NCBI GenBank assembly: GCA_902589305.1
Contig: CACISL010000007.1
Coordinates: 1 to 61,472, forward strand
DNA: 61,472 nt
Origin: an uncultured Pelagibacteraceae bacterium
GTDB taxonomy: Bacteria > Pseudomonadota > Alphaproteobacteria > Pelagibacterales > Pelagibacteraceae
Direction: 5' to 3'
The translations under genes were made by a program, and so were the position numbers. A model generated the notes under the pieces. That model had not been told where the DNA came from. It did no database searches and saw nothing but the letters and a program-made list of their open reading frames with translations. This document shows positions 6,709 to 15,815 of this stretch, piece by piece (position 1 is the stretch's first letter; each line of letters opens with the position of its first letter).

Positions 6709-7993
6709 TTTTAAACATCCGGAAACTATTGGCTTGCATGGTAGTGATTATAGAGCTGATCCTACTACAACAGCCGTAGCAGTTCCGATTTATCAAACAA
6801 CTTCTTATCAATTTAAAAATGCAGAACATGCTGCAAATTTATTTGGTCTAAAAGAGTTTGGTAATATTTACACACGTATAATGAACCCGACTGTAGATGT
6901 GCTAGAAAAAAGAGTTGCAGCGCTTGAAGGCGGTGTAGCTGCGTTAGCGGTAGGTTCAGGTCAAGCAGCATCGGCAATGTGTATTCAAAACTTAGCGCAG
7001 GCTGGAGATAATATTGTTGCTTCAACTGACTTATACGGAGGTACAGTTAACTTATTTAAAAATACTTTAAGACAACAAGGTATTGAAGTTAGATTTGCAG
7101 ATCCTGCGGATCCTAAAAACTTTGAAAAAGTTACTGATGATAAAACAAGAGCTTATTACGGTGAGTCTTGTCCAAATCCTTATCTTCGTGTGTTCCCAAT
7201 CAAAGAAGTTTCAGATATCGGTAGAAAAAAAGGTATTCCTTTAATTATCGATAACACAGCTTCACCAGTGATATGTAAACCTTTAGCTCATGGAGCTGCA
7301 ATCGTAATGCACTCTTTGACGAAATATATTGGTGGTCATGGTACTTCAATTGGAGGAATAATTGTTGATGGTGGAAACTTTGACTGGATTAAAGACAGAA
7401 AAAGACAACCATTAATAAACGAACCTGATCAAAGTTATGGTGGTGCAATATGGGCAGATGCAGTTCCTCAATTAACAGGAGCTAATATTCCTTTTGTAAT
7501 TAGGGCAAGAGTGGTTTTATTGAGAGACTTAGGTGCTCCTTTAAGTCCTTTTAATGCTTTTCAAATTATTCAAGGTTTAGAAACAGTTGCTCTTAGAATG
7601 AAACAACACTGTAGTAATGCAGAAAAAGTAGTTTCGTTCTTAGAAACGCAAAAGAAGGTAAAGAATGTGATCTATCCTACTAATCACCAAGGTGAGATTA
7701 AAGAAAGAGCTAAAAAATACATGCAAGGTGGATATGGTTCTTTAGTTGGAATGGACGTTGGTACAAAAGAAGCAGGTGCTAAATTCATTGATAACTTAAA
7801 GATGTTATATCACGTTGCTAATATTGGTGATGCTAGAAGTTTAGCAATTCACCCAGCTACTACGACGCACAGTCAATTAGATGATGCAGCGTTAGCGGCA
7901 GCAGGTGTGACACCAGGCTATGTGAGACTGTCAATTGGTATTGAACATCCAGATGATATCATTGCAGACATTAAGCAAGCTTTAGCGGCTTAG
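6701..7993 (+). CDS. metY: O-acetylhomoserine sulfhydrylase MetY
   Basis: This 430-residue PLP enzyme of the Cys/Met metabolism family makes homocysteine or methionine directly from O-acetylhomoserine and sulfide or methanethiol. The N-terminus GLHGSDYRADPTTTAVAVPI is typical of MetY. The cofactor Lys208 is in HSLTKYIGGHGTS, and the Tyr/Arg pair IYTRIMNPT binds the PLP phosphate. ATG 6701 follows AAGGGGG (6687-6693) at good spacing. Control is by the tandem SAM-II/SAM-V leader, so it should be shut off when SAM is plentiful. Confidence 0.95.
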   Translation: MADFKHPETIGLHGSDYRADPTTTAVAVPIYQTTSYQFKNAEHAANLFGLKEFGNIYTRIMNPTVDVLEKRVAALEGGVAALAVGSGQAASAMCIQNLAQAGDNIVASTDLYGGTVNLFKNTLRQQGIEVRFADPADPKNFEKVTDDKTRAYYGESCPNPYLRVFPIKEVSDIGRKKGIPLIIDNTASPVICKPLAHGAAIVMHSLTKYIGGHGTSIGGIIVDGGNFDWIKDRKRQPLINEPDQSYGGAIWADAVPQLTGANIPFVIRARVVLLRDLGAPLSPFNAFQIIQGLETVALRMKQHCSNAEKVVSFLETQKKVKNVIYPTNHQGEIKERAKKYMQGGYGSLVGMDVGTKEAGAKFIDNLKMLYHVANIGDARSLAIHPATTTHSQLDDAALAAAGVTPGYVRLSIGIEHPDDIIADIKQALAA

Positions 7994-8003
7994 TTAATAA
8001 TTC

Positions 8004-8032
8004 ATGGCCTCAATTAAAATAATTGGGGCCAT
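8004..8032. terminator. Hairpin between metY and the convergent lipoprotein gene
   Basis: ATGGCCTCAATT (8004-8015) pairs with AATTGGGGCCAT (8021-8032) as 12 pairs including one G-U around a 5-base loop. The T tract is weak on both strands, so this is a probable bidirectional terminator rather than a strong one. Confidence 0.55.
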
Positions 8033-8037
8033 TAAAA

Positions 8038-8505
8038 TCAATTTCTTTTAATATTAGACTGAATAACTATCGCGAGTTCTCTAGCCGATTTATTCAATAA
8101 ATTGCCGTTTTTTAAATCTTTATCTTTTAATAAATTTACGTTTTTAGTTTTATCAAAGTTAATATATTTTTTTGAAATTTTATTTACTTTTTCTTTTACA
8201 GAAGTATTAGTCAACGATATTTGTTTTTTTGCGATTGTGCAAAATTCCGATCTCGTGCTCTCAATATAAGAAATACAAGTCTCTTTCTTTTTATCTGGAT
8301 TGTTTTCTTCTGCGTACGCAAGCATATGACCTAAAGGCGTTTTTCCGGTTTTATGTTTAACTCCATAACTAATAGCTGAATTTAAAGATGATTGAAGAAC
8401 TTTACCGCTTGATGCTCCACCAACAGAACTACCAAGTAATGCAAAGGACTCTGCGCAACCATTTAGTAAAAATAAAGCAGTAAGTAATGTAAATACTTTT
8501 TTCAT
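8038..8505 (-). CDS. Predicted lipoprotein, paralogue of the next gene
   Basis: This 155-residue protein has a lipoprotein signal ending in the lipobox LLNGC (Cys17), so it should be lipid-anchored in the envelope. After a glycine/serine-rich stretch (LLGSSVGGASSGK) come conserved blocks shared with the upstream gene: QSSLNSAISYGVKHKTGK, NPDKKKETC and a second cysteine in SEFC that could form a disulfide. The C-terminal third is lysine-rich with predicted helix. The family is not recognised. The two paralogues lie in tandem on the same strand, separated by about 130 bases. Confidence 0.7.
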   Translation of the reverse strand: MKKVFTLLTALFLLNGCAESFALLGSSVGGASSGKVLQSSLNSAISYGVKHKTGKTPLGHMLAYAEENNPDKKKETCISYIESTRSEFCTIAKKQISLTNTSVKEKVNKISKKYINFDKTKNVNLLKDKDLKNGNLLNKSARELAIVIQSNIKRN

Positions 8506-8636
8506 AATATGTTGGTGTTATTTAATTCGTTTCGTATACCTGCTTATTCTAAAAAAATAAAAGTTAATAATGGTCGTGTGATATTTATCAACACAACTTT
8601 AAGTAGTAAATAATTTGAGTGATTTTTTTATATTTT

Positions 8637-8960
8637 TTAATCTAGGGATTTAATTTTAGATTTACTTAAAATTAATTGCTTTTTTACAATGTAACAAATT
8701 TCAGAGTCAGTTTTCTCAAGAAAAGTAAGGCATGGTTCTTTTTTTTTGTCTGGATTTGCTTTTTCAGCATAATCTTTTAAATGTTCAATAGGACCTTTGC
8801 CTGTTTGTTTTTTAACCCCATAACTAATTGTGGAGCTAAGAGAAGATTGTAACATTTTTCCATTTGATGCCCCGCCAATTGAAGTACCTAAAAAGGCCAC
8901 GGACTCTGCGCAACCGCTAAGTAAGAATATAGATGTTAATAAAATAAAAATTTTACGCAT
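8637..8960 (-). CDS. Predicted lipoprotein, shorter tandem paralogue
   Basis: This 107-residue protein has the lipobox LLSGC at Cys17. It aligns with the downstream gene over nearly its whole length (CAESVAFLGTSIGGASNGK, SSTISYGVKKQTGKGPIEH and NPDKKKEPC), but it ends about 45 residues earlier, after KSKIKSLD. Both cysteines of the shared C...C pair are kept. The pair clearly arose by tandem duplication. The function is unknown; a structural or stress role in the outer membrane is only a guess. A purine-rich AAAGGGAG ribosome site precedes the ATG. Confidence 0.7.
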   Translation of the reverse strand: MRKIFILLTSIFLLSGCAESVAFLGTSIGGASNGKMLQSSLSSTISYGVKKQTGKGPIEHLKDYAEKANPDKKKEPCLTFLEKTDSEICYIVKKQLILSKSKIKSLD

Positions 8961-9067
8961 ACTCCCTTTAAAATAATTATTAAGTTATTGAATTTATGAA
9001 AACATAAATACAATTAATCCGTCCAGAATGAGTATAACAAATACAACCTACAATGGAAGAAAATGTT

Positions 9068-10018
9068 TTATAAAATTTCCCTTAATGGCTTGTTATTTAG
9101 ACACCCTTCAAGATTTTCCATCATTTGAGAGTAAAATAATGAGTAGTTTTCTGCTGTAACATAACCTAAATGAGGCATTAGAAGTGCATTAGGTAAGAAC
9201 CTTAACTTATGATCTTGGGGAAGTGGCTCAGTATTAAATACATCTAATCCAGCTCCAGCTATAATTTCGTCTTTTAATGCATTAACTAAATCATTTTCGT
9301 TAATAATAGGTCCTCGAGAAGTGTTGATCAGAAATGATGTTTTTTTCATCATTGCAAGCTCATTTTTTGTAATTAAATCTATATATCTATCTCCAAGAAC
9401 CAAATGAATTGAAATAATGTCTGAATTTTTTAATAAGTCTTCTTTACTCATTGGTAGTACACCTAAGCTCTTGGCGTGCGAAAGATTTAAATTTTCACTC
9501 CAAGCACAAACTTCCATACCAAAAGCTTTTGCTACTTTAGCAACTTGTGTTCCTATCTTCCCTAAGCCAATTAAACCTAATAATTTACCTTTTAATTCAT
9601 ATCCTATAGTGGTTTGCCAATATCCTTGAAACATATTGTCAATTTCTTGTTTTACATTTCTCAAAAGTCCTAAAATTAAAGTCCAAGTAATTTCAGCTGC
9701 AGGATTTGAATTAATTTCTGTACCAAATACTCTCACTCCTTTTTTTTTAATTGCCTCTAAATCAATAGCCTTATTTCTCATTCCTGAAGTCATAATATAT
9801 TTAAGTTTAGGTAAGCTCTCAATTATAGACTTAGTTATTGGAGTTCGTTCTCTCATAATAAATAAGACTTCAAAATCTTCCAGTGCTTCAATAACCTCAT
9901 TTTCATTTATGAATGTACGATTAAAAATTTTAAAATAATATTTATTTTTAAACTTTTCAATTTCGATTATTTGTTTAAAAATATTTTGATAATCGTCTAG
10001 TACTGCAATTTTAATCAT
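9068..10018 (-). CDS. D-isomer specific 2-hydroxyacid dehydrogenase
   Basis: This 316-residue NAD-dependent oxidoreductase reduces 2-keto acids or oxidises D-2-hydroxyacids. The Rossmann motif GLGKIG (151-156) and the catalytic residues Arg235 (NTSRGPI), Glu264 (NTEPLP) and His283 (PHLGYVT) are all present. There is no ACT domain, so it is not a full SerA. It may be a glyoxylate/hydroxypyruvate reductase or a lactate-type enzyme. The stop of the DMT-exporter gene (10015) overlaps this start by four bases, and a DadA-like gene precedes both, suggesting an amino-acid or keto-acid salvage operon. Confidence 0.85.
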   Translation of the reverse strand: MIKIAVLDDYQNIFKQIIEIEKFKNKYYFKIFNRTFINENEVIEALEDFEVLFIMRERTPITKSIIESLPKLKYIMTSGMRNKAIDLEAIKKKGVRVFGTEINSNPAAEITWTLILGLLRNVKQEIDNMFQGYWQTTIGYELKGKLLGLIGLGKIGTQVAKVAKAFGMEVCAWSENLNLSHAKSLGVLPMSKEDLLKNSDIISIHLVLGDRYIDLITKNELAMMKKTSFLINTSRGPIINENDLVNALKDEIIAGAGLDVFNTEPLPQDHKLRFLPNALLMPHLGYVTAENYSLFYSQMMENLEGCLNNKPLREIL

Positions 10019-10905
10019 TGAGTTTTCTTATTTGATAAATAAATACCGGAAATTATAAAAGTTGCTCCAATAAAATGAAATAGTTGAAATTTTTCTTTAA
10101 AAATTATTATTGCCATTAATGCGCTGAAAAGAGGCATTAGCTGAATAAACATTGACGATCTGTTAGGTCCTATGAGCTCAATAGCTTTCTGCCAACAATA
10201 ATATGCTGCAATAGCAGGAAAGATGACTACATAAGTTAGGATTAGGATAAAAGCTTTATTTATTTTTACATCTAATCCTATTGATTGTTCATATAGAAAT
10301 TGCGGAAACAAAAATATTAATCCCACAGTAACCATCATTTGAATTAAAGAAAATTGAGATAATTTAAGTTTACTTTTTTTAAGTAAAGTTGAATACAATG
10401 ACCAGCTCAAAACACAAACTAACATCCATATATCACCTTTATTGAAACTTAAAGAAATAATTTTTTGAATGTCCGCATTTGAAATAATCGTTCCTACTCC
10501 AAATATTGATAAAACTAACCCTGTTATTTGAAATATATTAGTTTTTTCAATATTCATAATCGAGGAAAAAATTATTATCATTGGTGGTATGGCAGCTAAC
10601 ATTAAAACTGCATTAATTACTTGCGTAAAATTTAAAGCAAAATAAACAACTGAATTAAAAGTGCTAATTGTTAATATGCCCATAAAACTTATTACTAAAA
10701 AGTTTTCTTTAATATAGTTTTTTTTTGCTAAAATTTCTTTAATTGTAAAAGGTATTAATATAAACCATACCATGACCCATCTTAAAAAATTTAAAGTTAA
10801 TGGTGGGACTTCAAATAAAGTTGCGAACTTCCCTATAATAAAATTTCCTGACCAAAATAAAGCTGCTAAAGTAAGAAATGTATAAGCTAAATAATTTTTT
10901 GACAA
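10015..10905 (-). CDS. EamA/DMT-family membrane transporter
   Basis: This 296-residue inner membrane protein has about ten predicted helices arranged as two EamA repeats (residues 1-140 and 155-292). Typical features are WSGNFIIGKFA near residue 18 and the GATFIISGIYLSNKK end. The family contains metabolite and amino-acid exporters, and the substrate cannot be read from sequence. It lies eight bases or less from its neighbours, between the DadA-like oxidase and the hydroxyacid dehydrogenase genes, so the three are probably one transcript. Confidence 0.82.
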   Translation of the reverse strand: MSKNYLAYTFLTLAALFWSGNFIIGKFATLFEVPPLTLNFLRWVMVWFILIPFTIKEILAKKNYIKENFLVISFMGILTISTFNSVVYFALNFTQVINAVLMLAAIPPMIIIFSSIMNIEKTNIFQITGLVLSIFGVGTIISNADIQKIISLSFNKGDIWMLVCVLSWSLYSTLLKKSKLKLSQFSLIQMMVTVGLIFLFPQFLYEQSIGLDVKINKAFILILTYVVIFPAIAAYYCWQKAIELIGPNRSSMFIQLMPLFSALMAIIIFKEKFQLFHFIGATFIISGIYLSNKKTQ

Positions 10906-10912
10906 ATAGTTC

Positions 10913-12172
10913 CTAATTAAATCTTTTTGAGCTGTAAGGAGATAAATCTAAATTGGTTTTTTCTCCAGCAACAATTCCAGAAATAATTTTGCCCGTTATA
11001 GCTCCTAATGTCCAGCCTAAATGTTGATGACCAAATGCATAAAAAATATTTTTATTTTTAAGGGATGGACCTAAAATAGGTAAGAAATCTGGTAGAGTAG
11101 GTCTAAAACCTAACCATTCATCCTCGTGTTTTCCTAATTGGGGCAAAAGCTCGTTGGCGCAATTAATTATATAATCTATCCTTTCTTTTGTTGGGGGATT
11201 TTTTAATCCACCTAATTCAACGGTGCCTACTGCTCTTAGACCTTGATTCATTGGGGTCATGCCAAAACCACGATCTAAAAATATTACAGGTCTCGAAATA
11301 ATATTTTCTTTACCCTTAAAATGAACATGGTAGCCACGCTCTGTATCTAAAGGAATATTTTCTCCTAATTGATCAGTTAAGTTTTTTGAAAAAGCACCAG
11401 AGGCAATAACAGATTTTTCAAACTTATACTGATCATTTTCCGATTTTATTATAGTTTCATCTAGCGTTGATTGCTCGATACCTTTAATATTAGTTTGAAT
11501 AAATTTTCCACCTTTTTTTAAAAATAATTTAAATATTTCCTTTAAAATACCATGTGGATCTCTAGCGTGCATAGCACTTTCGTAAATGACACCAGCATCA
11601 AAAACAGGTTTTAAATTTGGCTCTAATTCTAAAACCTCTTTTCGTGATAATAATTTTTGTTTAATTCCCAATTCATTTCTAATTTTTATTTCTAAATTTC
11701 TACTTTTTAAGTTTTTATTTGTCCATATGTAAATAATACCTTTTTTTTCAAGTAAACCACTTGTATCTATTTCTTGAAATATTTCTTCATATGCATCGTT
11801 AGAAAGACTTAAAATTTGATGCATATACTTTGCGGTATGTAACATTGATTTTTTATTACAGTTTTTAAAATAATGTAAAAACCAATTAAACATTTTGGGA
11901 ATATAATTCCATTTCAAAGCAAGAGGCCCATAAGAACTATAAAGCATTTTCGGTACATCAAATAAAATATCGGGTCGATTAAATTGTAATACAGCGTAGG
12001 GAGAAAAGTGACCTGCGTTTCCATATGAAGCTGGCTTATATTCCTTAGATAAAGGATCGTGTCTATCAAATAAAGTAACTGGAATTCCTTTTTTAATTAA
12101 TTGTAAACCAATACAAACGCCTTGTATTCCTGATCCTATAATGCCAACAGATTTACATTTATAATTTTCCAT
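10913..12172 (-). CDS. DadA-like FAD-dependent D-amino acid dehydrogenase
   Basis: This flavoprotein of about 419 residues belongs to the DAO family. The FAD-binding motif GIIGSGIQGVCIGLQL is followed by SYGNAGHFSPYA, and near the C-terminus GFRPTLPDFLPILGPS and FGHQHLGWTLGAITG complete the pattern of D-amino acid dehydrogenase small subunits. These oxidise D-amino acids to keto acids at the membrane quinone pool. An in-frame TTG at 12190 would add six residues, but ATG 12172 is preferred because it directly precedes the first beta-strand. Oxidation of other N-methyl or D-amino substrates is possible. Confidence 0.82.
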   Translation of the reverse strand: MENYKCKSVGIIGSGIQGVCIGLQLIKKGIPVTLFDRHDPLSKEYKPASYGNAGHFSPYAVLQFNRPDILFDVPKMLYSSYGPLALKWNYIPKMFNWFLHYFKNCNKKSMLHTAKYMHQILSLSNDAYEEIFQEIDTSGLLEKKGIIYIWTNKNLKSRNLEIKIRNELGIKQKLLSRKEVLELEPNLKPVFDAGVIYESAMHARDPHGILKEIFKLFLKKGGKFIQTNIKGIEQSTLDETIIKSENDQYKFEKSVIASGAFSKNLTDQLGENIPLDTERGYHVHFKGKENIISRPVIFLDRGFGMTPMNQGLRAVGTVELGGLKNPPTKERIDYIINCANELLPQLGKHEDEWLGFRPTLPDFLPILGPSLKNKNIFYAFGHQHLGWTLGAITGKIISGIVAGEKTNLDLSPYSSKRFN

Positions 12173-12217
12173 TTGGAAATTATATTGCAATGTTTTTAAA
12201 ATAAAAAGTGCGGTAGA

Positions 12218-12673
12218 TTATGCCAGGGCTTCTTTATTTACTACTTCAGGTCTATCTTCAGTGTTGTCAGATGGCTCTTTCTTCTCTTTTTTCTTAAATA
12301 AAAAGTCGCCAGTCAATGTTGACTTAGATTTGTTTGTTTTTTTAATGTAGCCATCAATATCAGCACCATTTTCAGTTCTAAGATTATTACCAAACTCAAT
12401 GTCACCTTTCACTGTACCAGTTCCTCCTATTACAATGTCTTGGCCTACTACTTTACCATCCAAGTGACCGTGAATTTCTACATGATCTCCTTCCACAGAT
12501 CCTGTTATAGAACCTGTTTCACGTATAATAATTTCTTTGGAATATACTGGGCCTTTAACTAAGCCAGCAACGTCAATAGCTCCAGAACTATTTATCGTTC
12601 CTTCTATGCTTACTGTTTCACTGATTAAAGATCTTTCTGAATCAGTTAATTTTTTTTTCTTATCACCAAACAT
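12218..12673 (-). CDS. Bactofilin (polymer-forming cytoskeletal protein)
   Basis: This 151-residue protein has the bactofilin (DUF583) core, a beta-helix of short repeats such as GTINSSGAIDVAGLVKGPV, GSITGSVEGDHVEIHGHLDG and GTGTVKGDIEFG. Charged, flexible tails flank it (DKKKKLTDSERSL in front, lysine/glutamate-rich behind). Bactofilins self-assemble without nucleotide into filaments that place cell-wall enzymes. The gene follows rodA by 83 bases on the same strand, which fits a role in shape alongside MreBCD, PBP2 and RodA. Confidence 0.9.
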   Translation of the reverse strand: MFGDKKKKLTDSERSLISETVSIEGTINSSGAIDVAGLVKGPVYSKEIIIRETGSITGSVEGDHVEIHGHLDGKVVGQDIVIGGTGTVKGDIEFGNNLRTENGADIDGYIKKTNKSKSTLTGDFLFKKKEKKEPSDNTEDRPEVVNKEALA

Positions 12674-12756
12674 AATAATATAATAAATTAATCATCTATT
12701 CTTATATTTTACAAGTATTTAATAAAATTAAATTTGACCAAAATAGGTTTATTTAA

Positions 12757-13881
12757 TCAATTGACTGGGGTGTCTTTATAAACCTTACAAGACATTGCAA
12801 TTCCCAAACCTAGCATAATTGCCATCATTGATGAGCCCCCATATGACATTATTGGTAAAGGCGAGCCTACAATTGGTAGTAATCCAAGAACCATCATCAT
12901 ATTGACGACAACGTAAATAAAAAATGCAGTTGCAAAACTATAGCAATATAACTTTCCAAAACTACTTCTTGTTTCATTGCCTATTTTGACAATTCTCCAA
13001 ACTATCACCGCATATAAAAATAATATAAATAAGGAGCCAAAAAAACCAAACTCCTCTGAGAAAAGAGTGAATATAAAATCAGTATGCTTCTCAGGTAAAT
13101 AATCTAAATAGCTTTGTGAACCTTGCAGGAAACCTTTACCGAATAACCCACCTGATCCAATAGCTATTTTTGATTGAATAATTTGATATCCTGCCCCAAG
13201 TGGGTCTCTCTCTGGGTTCAAAAAAGTTAATATTCTTGATTTTTGATAAGGTTTTAAAAAAGAAATAGCTATTGGAAGTAAAGCTAAAAATGCTAAACCT
13301 GAAAAAGCGAAAAACTTTACTCTTACCCCTGCTAACCACGCAACAGTTAATCCGCCAGCTGCAATTAATAAAGCAGTCCCAAGGTCTGGTTGAGTAGCTA
13401 CTAATATTAATGGAGCTATTAAAACAACGATAGGTATAAATAAAAATCTTAATTGATTTATATTTTCAATCGAGATTCGATGATAATATTTCGCCAAAAA
13501 TAATATCAAACCAATTTTCATTAATTCAGATGGTTGTAAATTCATAAAATATAAATCTAGCCATCTTTTAGAGCCTGATGAGGTAAGGCCAAAATATTTT
13601 ACACCAAGAAGTAACATAAAAAATAAAATATAGATTAAATAACTCTGGCTGTGCCAAAATCTAATTTGAACAAAGGAAATAAATATAAACATTCCAAAGA
13701 AAATAAAAAATCTAAGAATGTGACTATTGGTATGGTATTTAAACTCTCCTCCATCAGTTGAATACATCGCCAAAATACTTACAAGTCCTAAAATAAAAAT
13801 TGAAAAAACTAAAATATAATCAATTGAAAAAAGTTTATCTTTAAAACTTAATGATGAATGAATAGATCTTGGTTGTAACAT
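12757..13881 (-). CDS. rodA: Peptidoglycan glycosyltransferase RodA (MrdB)
   Basis: This 374-residue SEDS-family membrane protein has ten predicted helices. It polymerises glycan strands from lipid II during cell elongation together with PBP2. SEDS hallmarks are GSKRWLDLYFMNLQPSEL in the middle, QPDLGTALL (with the essential Asp), QGSQSYLDYLPEKHTDFIF and the C-terminal GSPLPIMSYGGSS. Its start overlaps the mrdA stop by one base. This completes the elongasome order mreB-mreC-mreD-mrdA-rodA. It differs from the FtsW at 53681-54808 in sequence and context. Confidence 0.93.
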   Translation of the reverse strand: MLQPRSIHSSLSFKDKLFSIDYILVFSIFILGLVSILAMYSTDGGEFKYHTNSHILRFFIFFGMFIFISFVQIRFWHSQSYLIYILFFMLLLGVKYFGLTSSGSKRWLDLYFMNLQPSELMKIGLILFLAKYYHRISIENINQLRFLFIPIVVLIAPLILVATQPDLGTALLIAAGGLTVAWLAGVRVKFFAFSGLAFLALLPIAISFLKPYQKSRILTFLNPERDPLGAGYQIIQSKIAIGSGGLFGKGFLQGSQSYLDYLPEKHTDFIFTLFSEEFGFFGSLFILFLYAVIVWRIVKIGNETRSSFGKLYCYSFATAFFIYVVVNMMMVLGLLPIVGSPLPIMSYGGSSMMAIMLGLGIAMSCKVYKDTPVN

Positions 13882-15815
13882 TATACAGCCTCTCCAATTT
13901 GATTATTAGCACTTCTTCTTAATTCATGTCTTTCAAGAACTTTTTTGATTACTTTTTTTGCTATTGGTGCAGCAGTTTTTCCGCCTGAACCGCCGTGCTC
14001 AACTAAAACACTTATTGCATATTGTGGATTTTTATAAGGGGCAAATGCTACAAACAATGCATGATCTCTATCTTTGTAAGGTAAACTTTCTTGTTTAACT
14101 TCTGCCTCACGCTGAGCCTCTGTAAATCTTTTAATCTGCGATGAACCGGTTTTACCTGCAAATGTATATTTTGGATTTTCTAACCTATGTCTATAAGAAG
14201 TTCCTCCAGGCTCATTTGATGAAGAAAACATTGCGTCTTTAATAAGGTTAATATGTTCTTGGTTTTTAAATAAAGGTTTTAAGTCAAAATTTGATACTAG
14301 TAAATCTGTTGGCAGAGGATCATTAGGATTCTCATTTTTATATTTTAAATAATTTCTTAAGTCGTCATTTTTTCCATCAACTATTATTCTTGGCTTTATT
14401 TCAAAACCACCATTAGCTATTTGTGCTGTCATTAAGCATAATTGCAAAGGAGTACTTTGAAAGTATCCTTGTCCTATTCCCGAGTGAAGAGTTTCACCTA
14501 AGTACCAATTTTGTCCAATAAATTTTTTCTTCCATTTTGTATTTGGTACTACACCAGACCTTTCTTCGATAAAATCACTTAAAACTTTTTTTCCTAAACC
14601 AAATCTTTTTGCAGTTTCTGATAATCTATCTACACCGAGTTTTCTGGCAACCTCATAAAAGTAAACATCGCAAGATCTTTGAATTCCTTTTCTTAGATTT
14701 ACAATGCCGTGTCCATCTTTCTCCCAGCAGTGAAATTTCTCACCGTAAAGCTCTATTTTTCCTTTACATCTAAAAGTATCTAAAGGCCTAATAATCTTGT
14801 TTTCTAAAGCACTTAAAGCCACTAAAGTTTTAATTGTGGATCCTGGAGGATATAAACCTGATAATGCTTTATTCGCTAAAGGTTTCTTTTCGTTTTTTAT
14901 TAGACTATTCCAATAAGCCTTATCTAATCCGTGAACAAATTCATTGGGCTCAAAAGTTGGAGAAGAAACTAAAGATACGATATCTCCATTGTAAACATCC
15001 ATCACACACACTGCGGCTGCTTTATCTTTTAAGAGTTCATTAGTGTATTTTTGAACTTCGTAATCTAGGGTCGTTTTAAAACTTTTACCTGCCTGACCCT
15101 CATCAATTTTTATCTCTCTTATTCTTTTTCCAAAGGCGTTTACTTCATACCGTTGATAACCAACTTTACCAATTATTTGTTCATCGAGTTTTCTCTCTAA
15201 ACCAGTTTTACCAATTGCCATACCTGGAACAGCTAACTCTTTAAGATAATCTTTTGTTTGTAGATCTTTAGCGCTTATTTGAGAAACATAGCCTAAAATA
15301 TGAGCTGAGGAATTATCAGGATAAGTTCTTGCAACAGAGACTATTGGCTCTACTCCTTCCAACTCATGTAAAAATAAGTTTATTCTTGAAAAGTCAGACC
15401 AATCTAAATTTTCAGAAACAATCACTGGTTCCCATGGTTTTTGTTTTTTTATAAGTCTTTTTAAATAAGAAACTTTTCGATCAGAAATGTTTAAAATTGC
15501 TTTTAATCGAACAAATAAATTATCTAAATCTTTAGCATTTTCTGGCACTAAATGTAGTTGGTAAAGAGGTTCGCTTGAAGCAATTTTTGTATCAAAAAAA
15601 TCTTTTATTGCTCCCCTTTCAGGCGCTAATTTCCATTCTCTAAATCTATTTTTATCAGACAGAGACTTGTATTTTGTAGCTTGATTAATTTGTAGAGAAA
15701 TAAGTCTTCCAACCAACCCAACCATTACTACGGCTTTTGCAGCGGTTAGTAAAAACATTCTTCTACTTATAAGTTTTGATTTAATTACGGTATTTCCTGA
15801 ACCAGGACTAAGCAT
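13881..15815 (-). CDS. mrdA: Penicillin-binding protein 2 (MrdA), transpeptidase
   Basis: This 644-residue class B PBP cross-links peptidoglycan during elongation. One membrane helix lies near residues 17-45, followed by a pedestal domain and the transpeptidase domain. Motif 1 is PPGSTIKT with catalytic Ser326 and Lys329, motif 2 is RSCDVYFYE, and motif 3 is GKTGSSQ. Length and order are normal for PBP2. The start lies eight bases inside the mreD end, and the stop touches rodA, whose glycosyltransferase is its partner. Confidence 0.94.
   Translation of the reverse strand: MLSPGSGNTVIKSKLISRRMFLLTAAKAVVMVGLVGRLISLQINQATKYKSLSDKNRFREWKLAPERGAIKDFFDTKIASSEPLYQLHLVPENAKDLDNLFVRLKAILNISDRKVSYLKRLIKKQKPWEPVIVSENLDWSDFSRINLFLHELEGVEPIVSVARTYPDNSSAHILGYVSQISAKDLQTKDYLKELAVPGMAIGKTGLERKLDEQIIGKVGYQRYEVNAFGKRIREIKIDEGQAGKSFKTTLDYEVQKYTNELLKDKAAAVCVMDVYNGDIVSLVSSPTFEPNEFVHGLDKAYWNSLIKNEKKPLANKALSGLYPPGSTIKTLVALSALENKIIRPLDTFRCKGKIELYGEKFHCWEKDGHGIVNLRKGIQRSCDVYFYEVARKLGVDRLSETAKRFGLGKKVLSDFIEERSGVVPNTKWKKKFIGQNWYLGETLHSGIGQGYFQSTPLQLCLMTAQIANGGFEIKPRIIVDGKNDDLRNYLKYKNENPNDPLPTDLLVSNFDLKPLFKNQEHINLIKDAMFSSSNEPGGTSYRHRLENPKYTFAGKTGSSQIKRFTEAQREAEVKQESLPYKDRDHALFVAFAPYKNPQYAISVLVEHGGSGGKTAAPIAKKVIKKVLERHELRRSANNQIGEAV

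Noticed and set aside
13136-13339. Minus-strand frame inside rodA
   Set aside because: It lies entirely within the conserved RodA coding region in another frame and resembles no protein.
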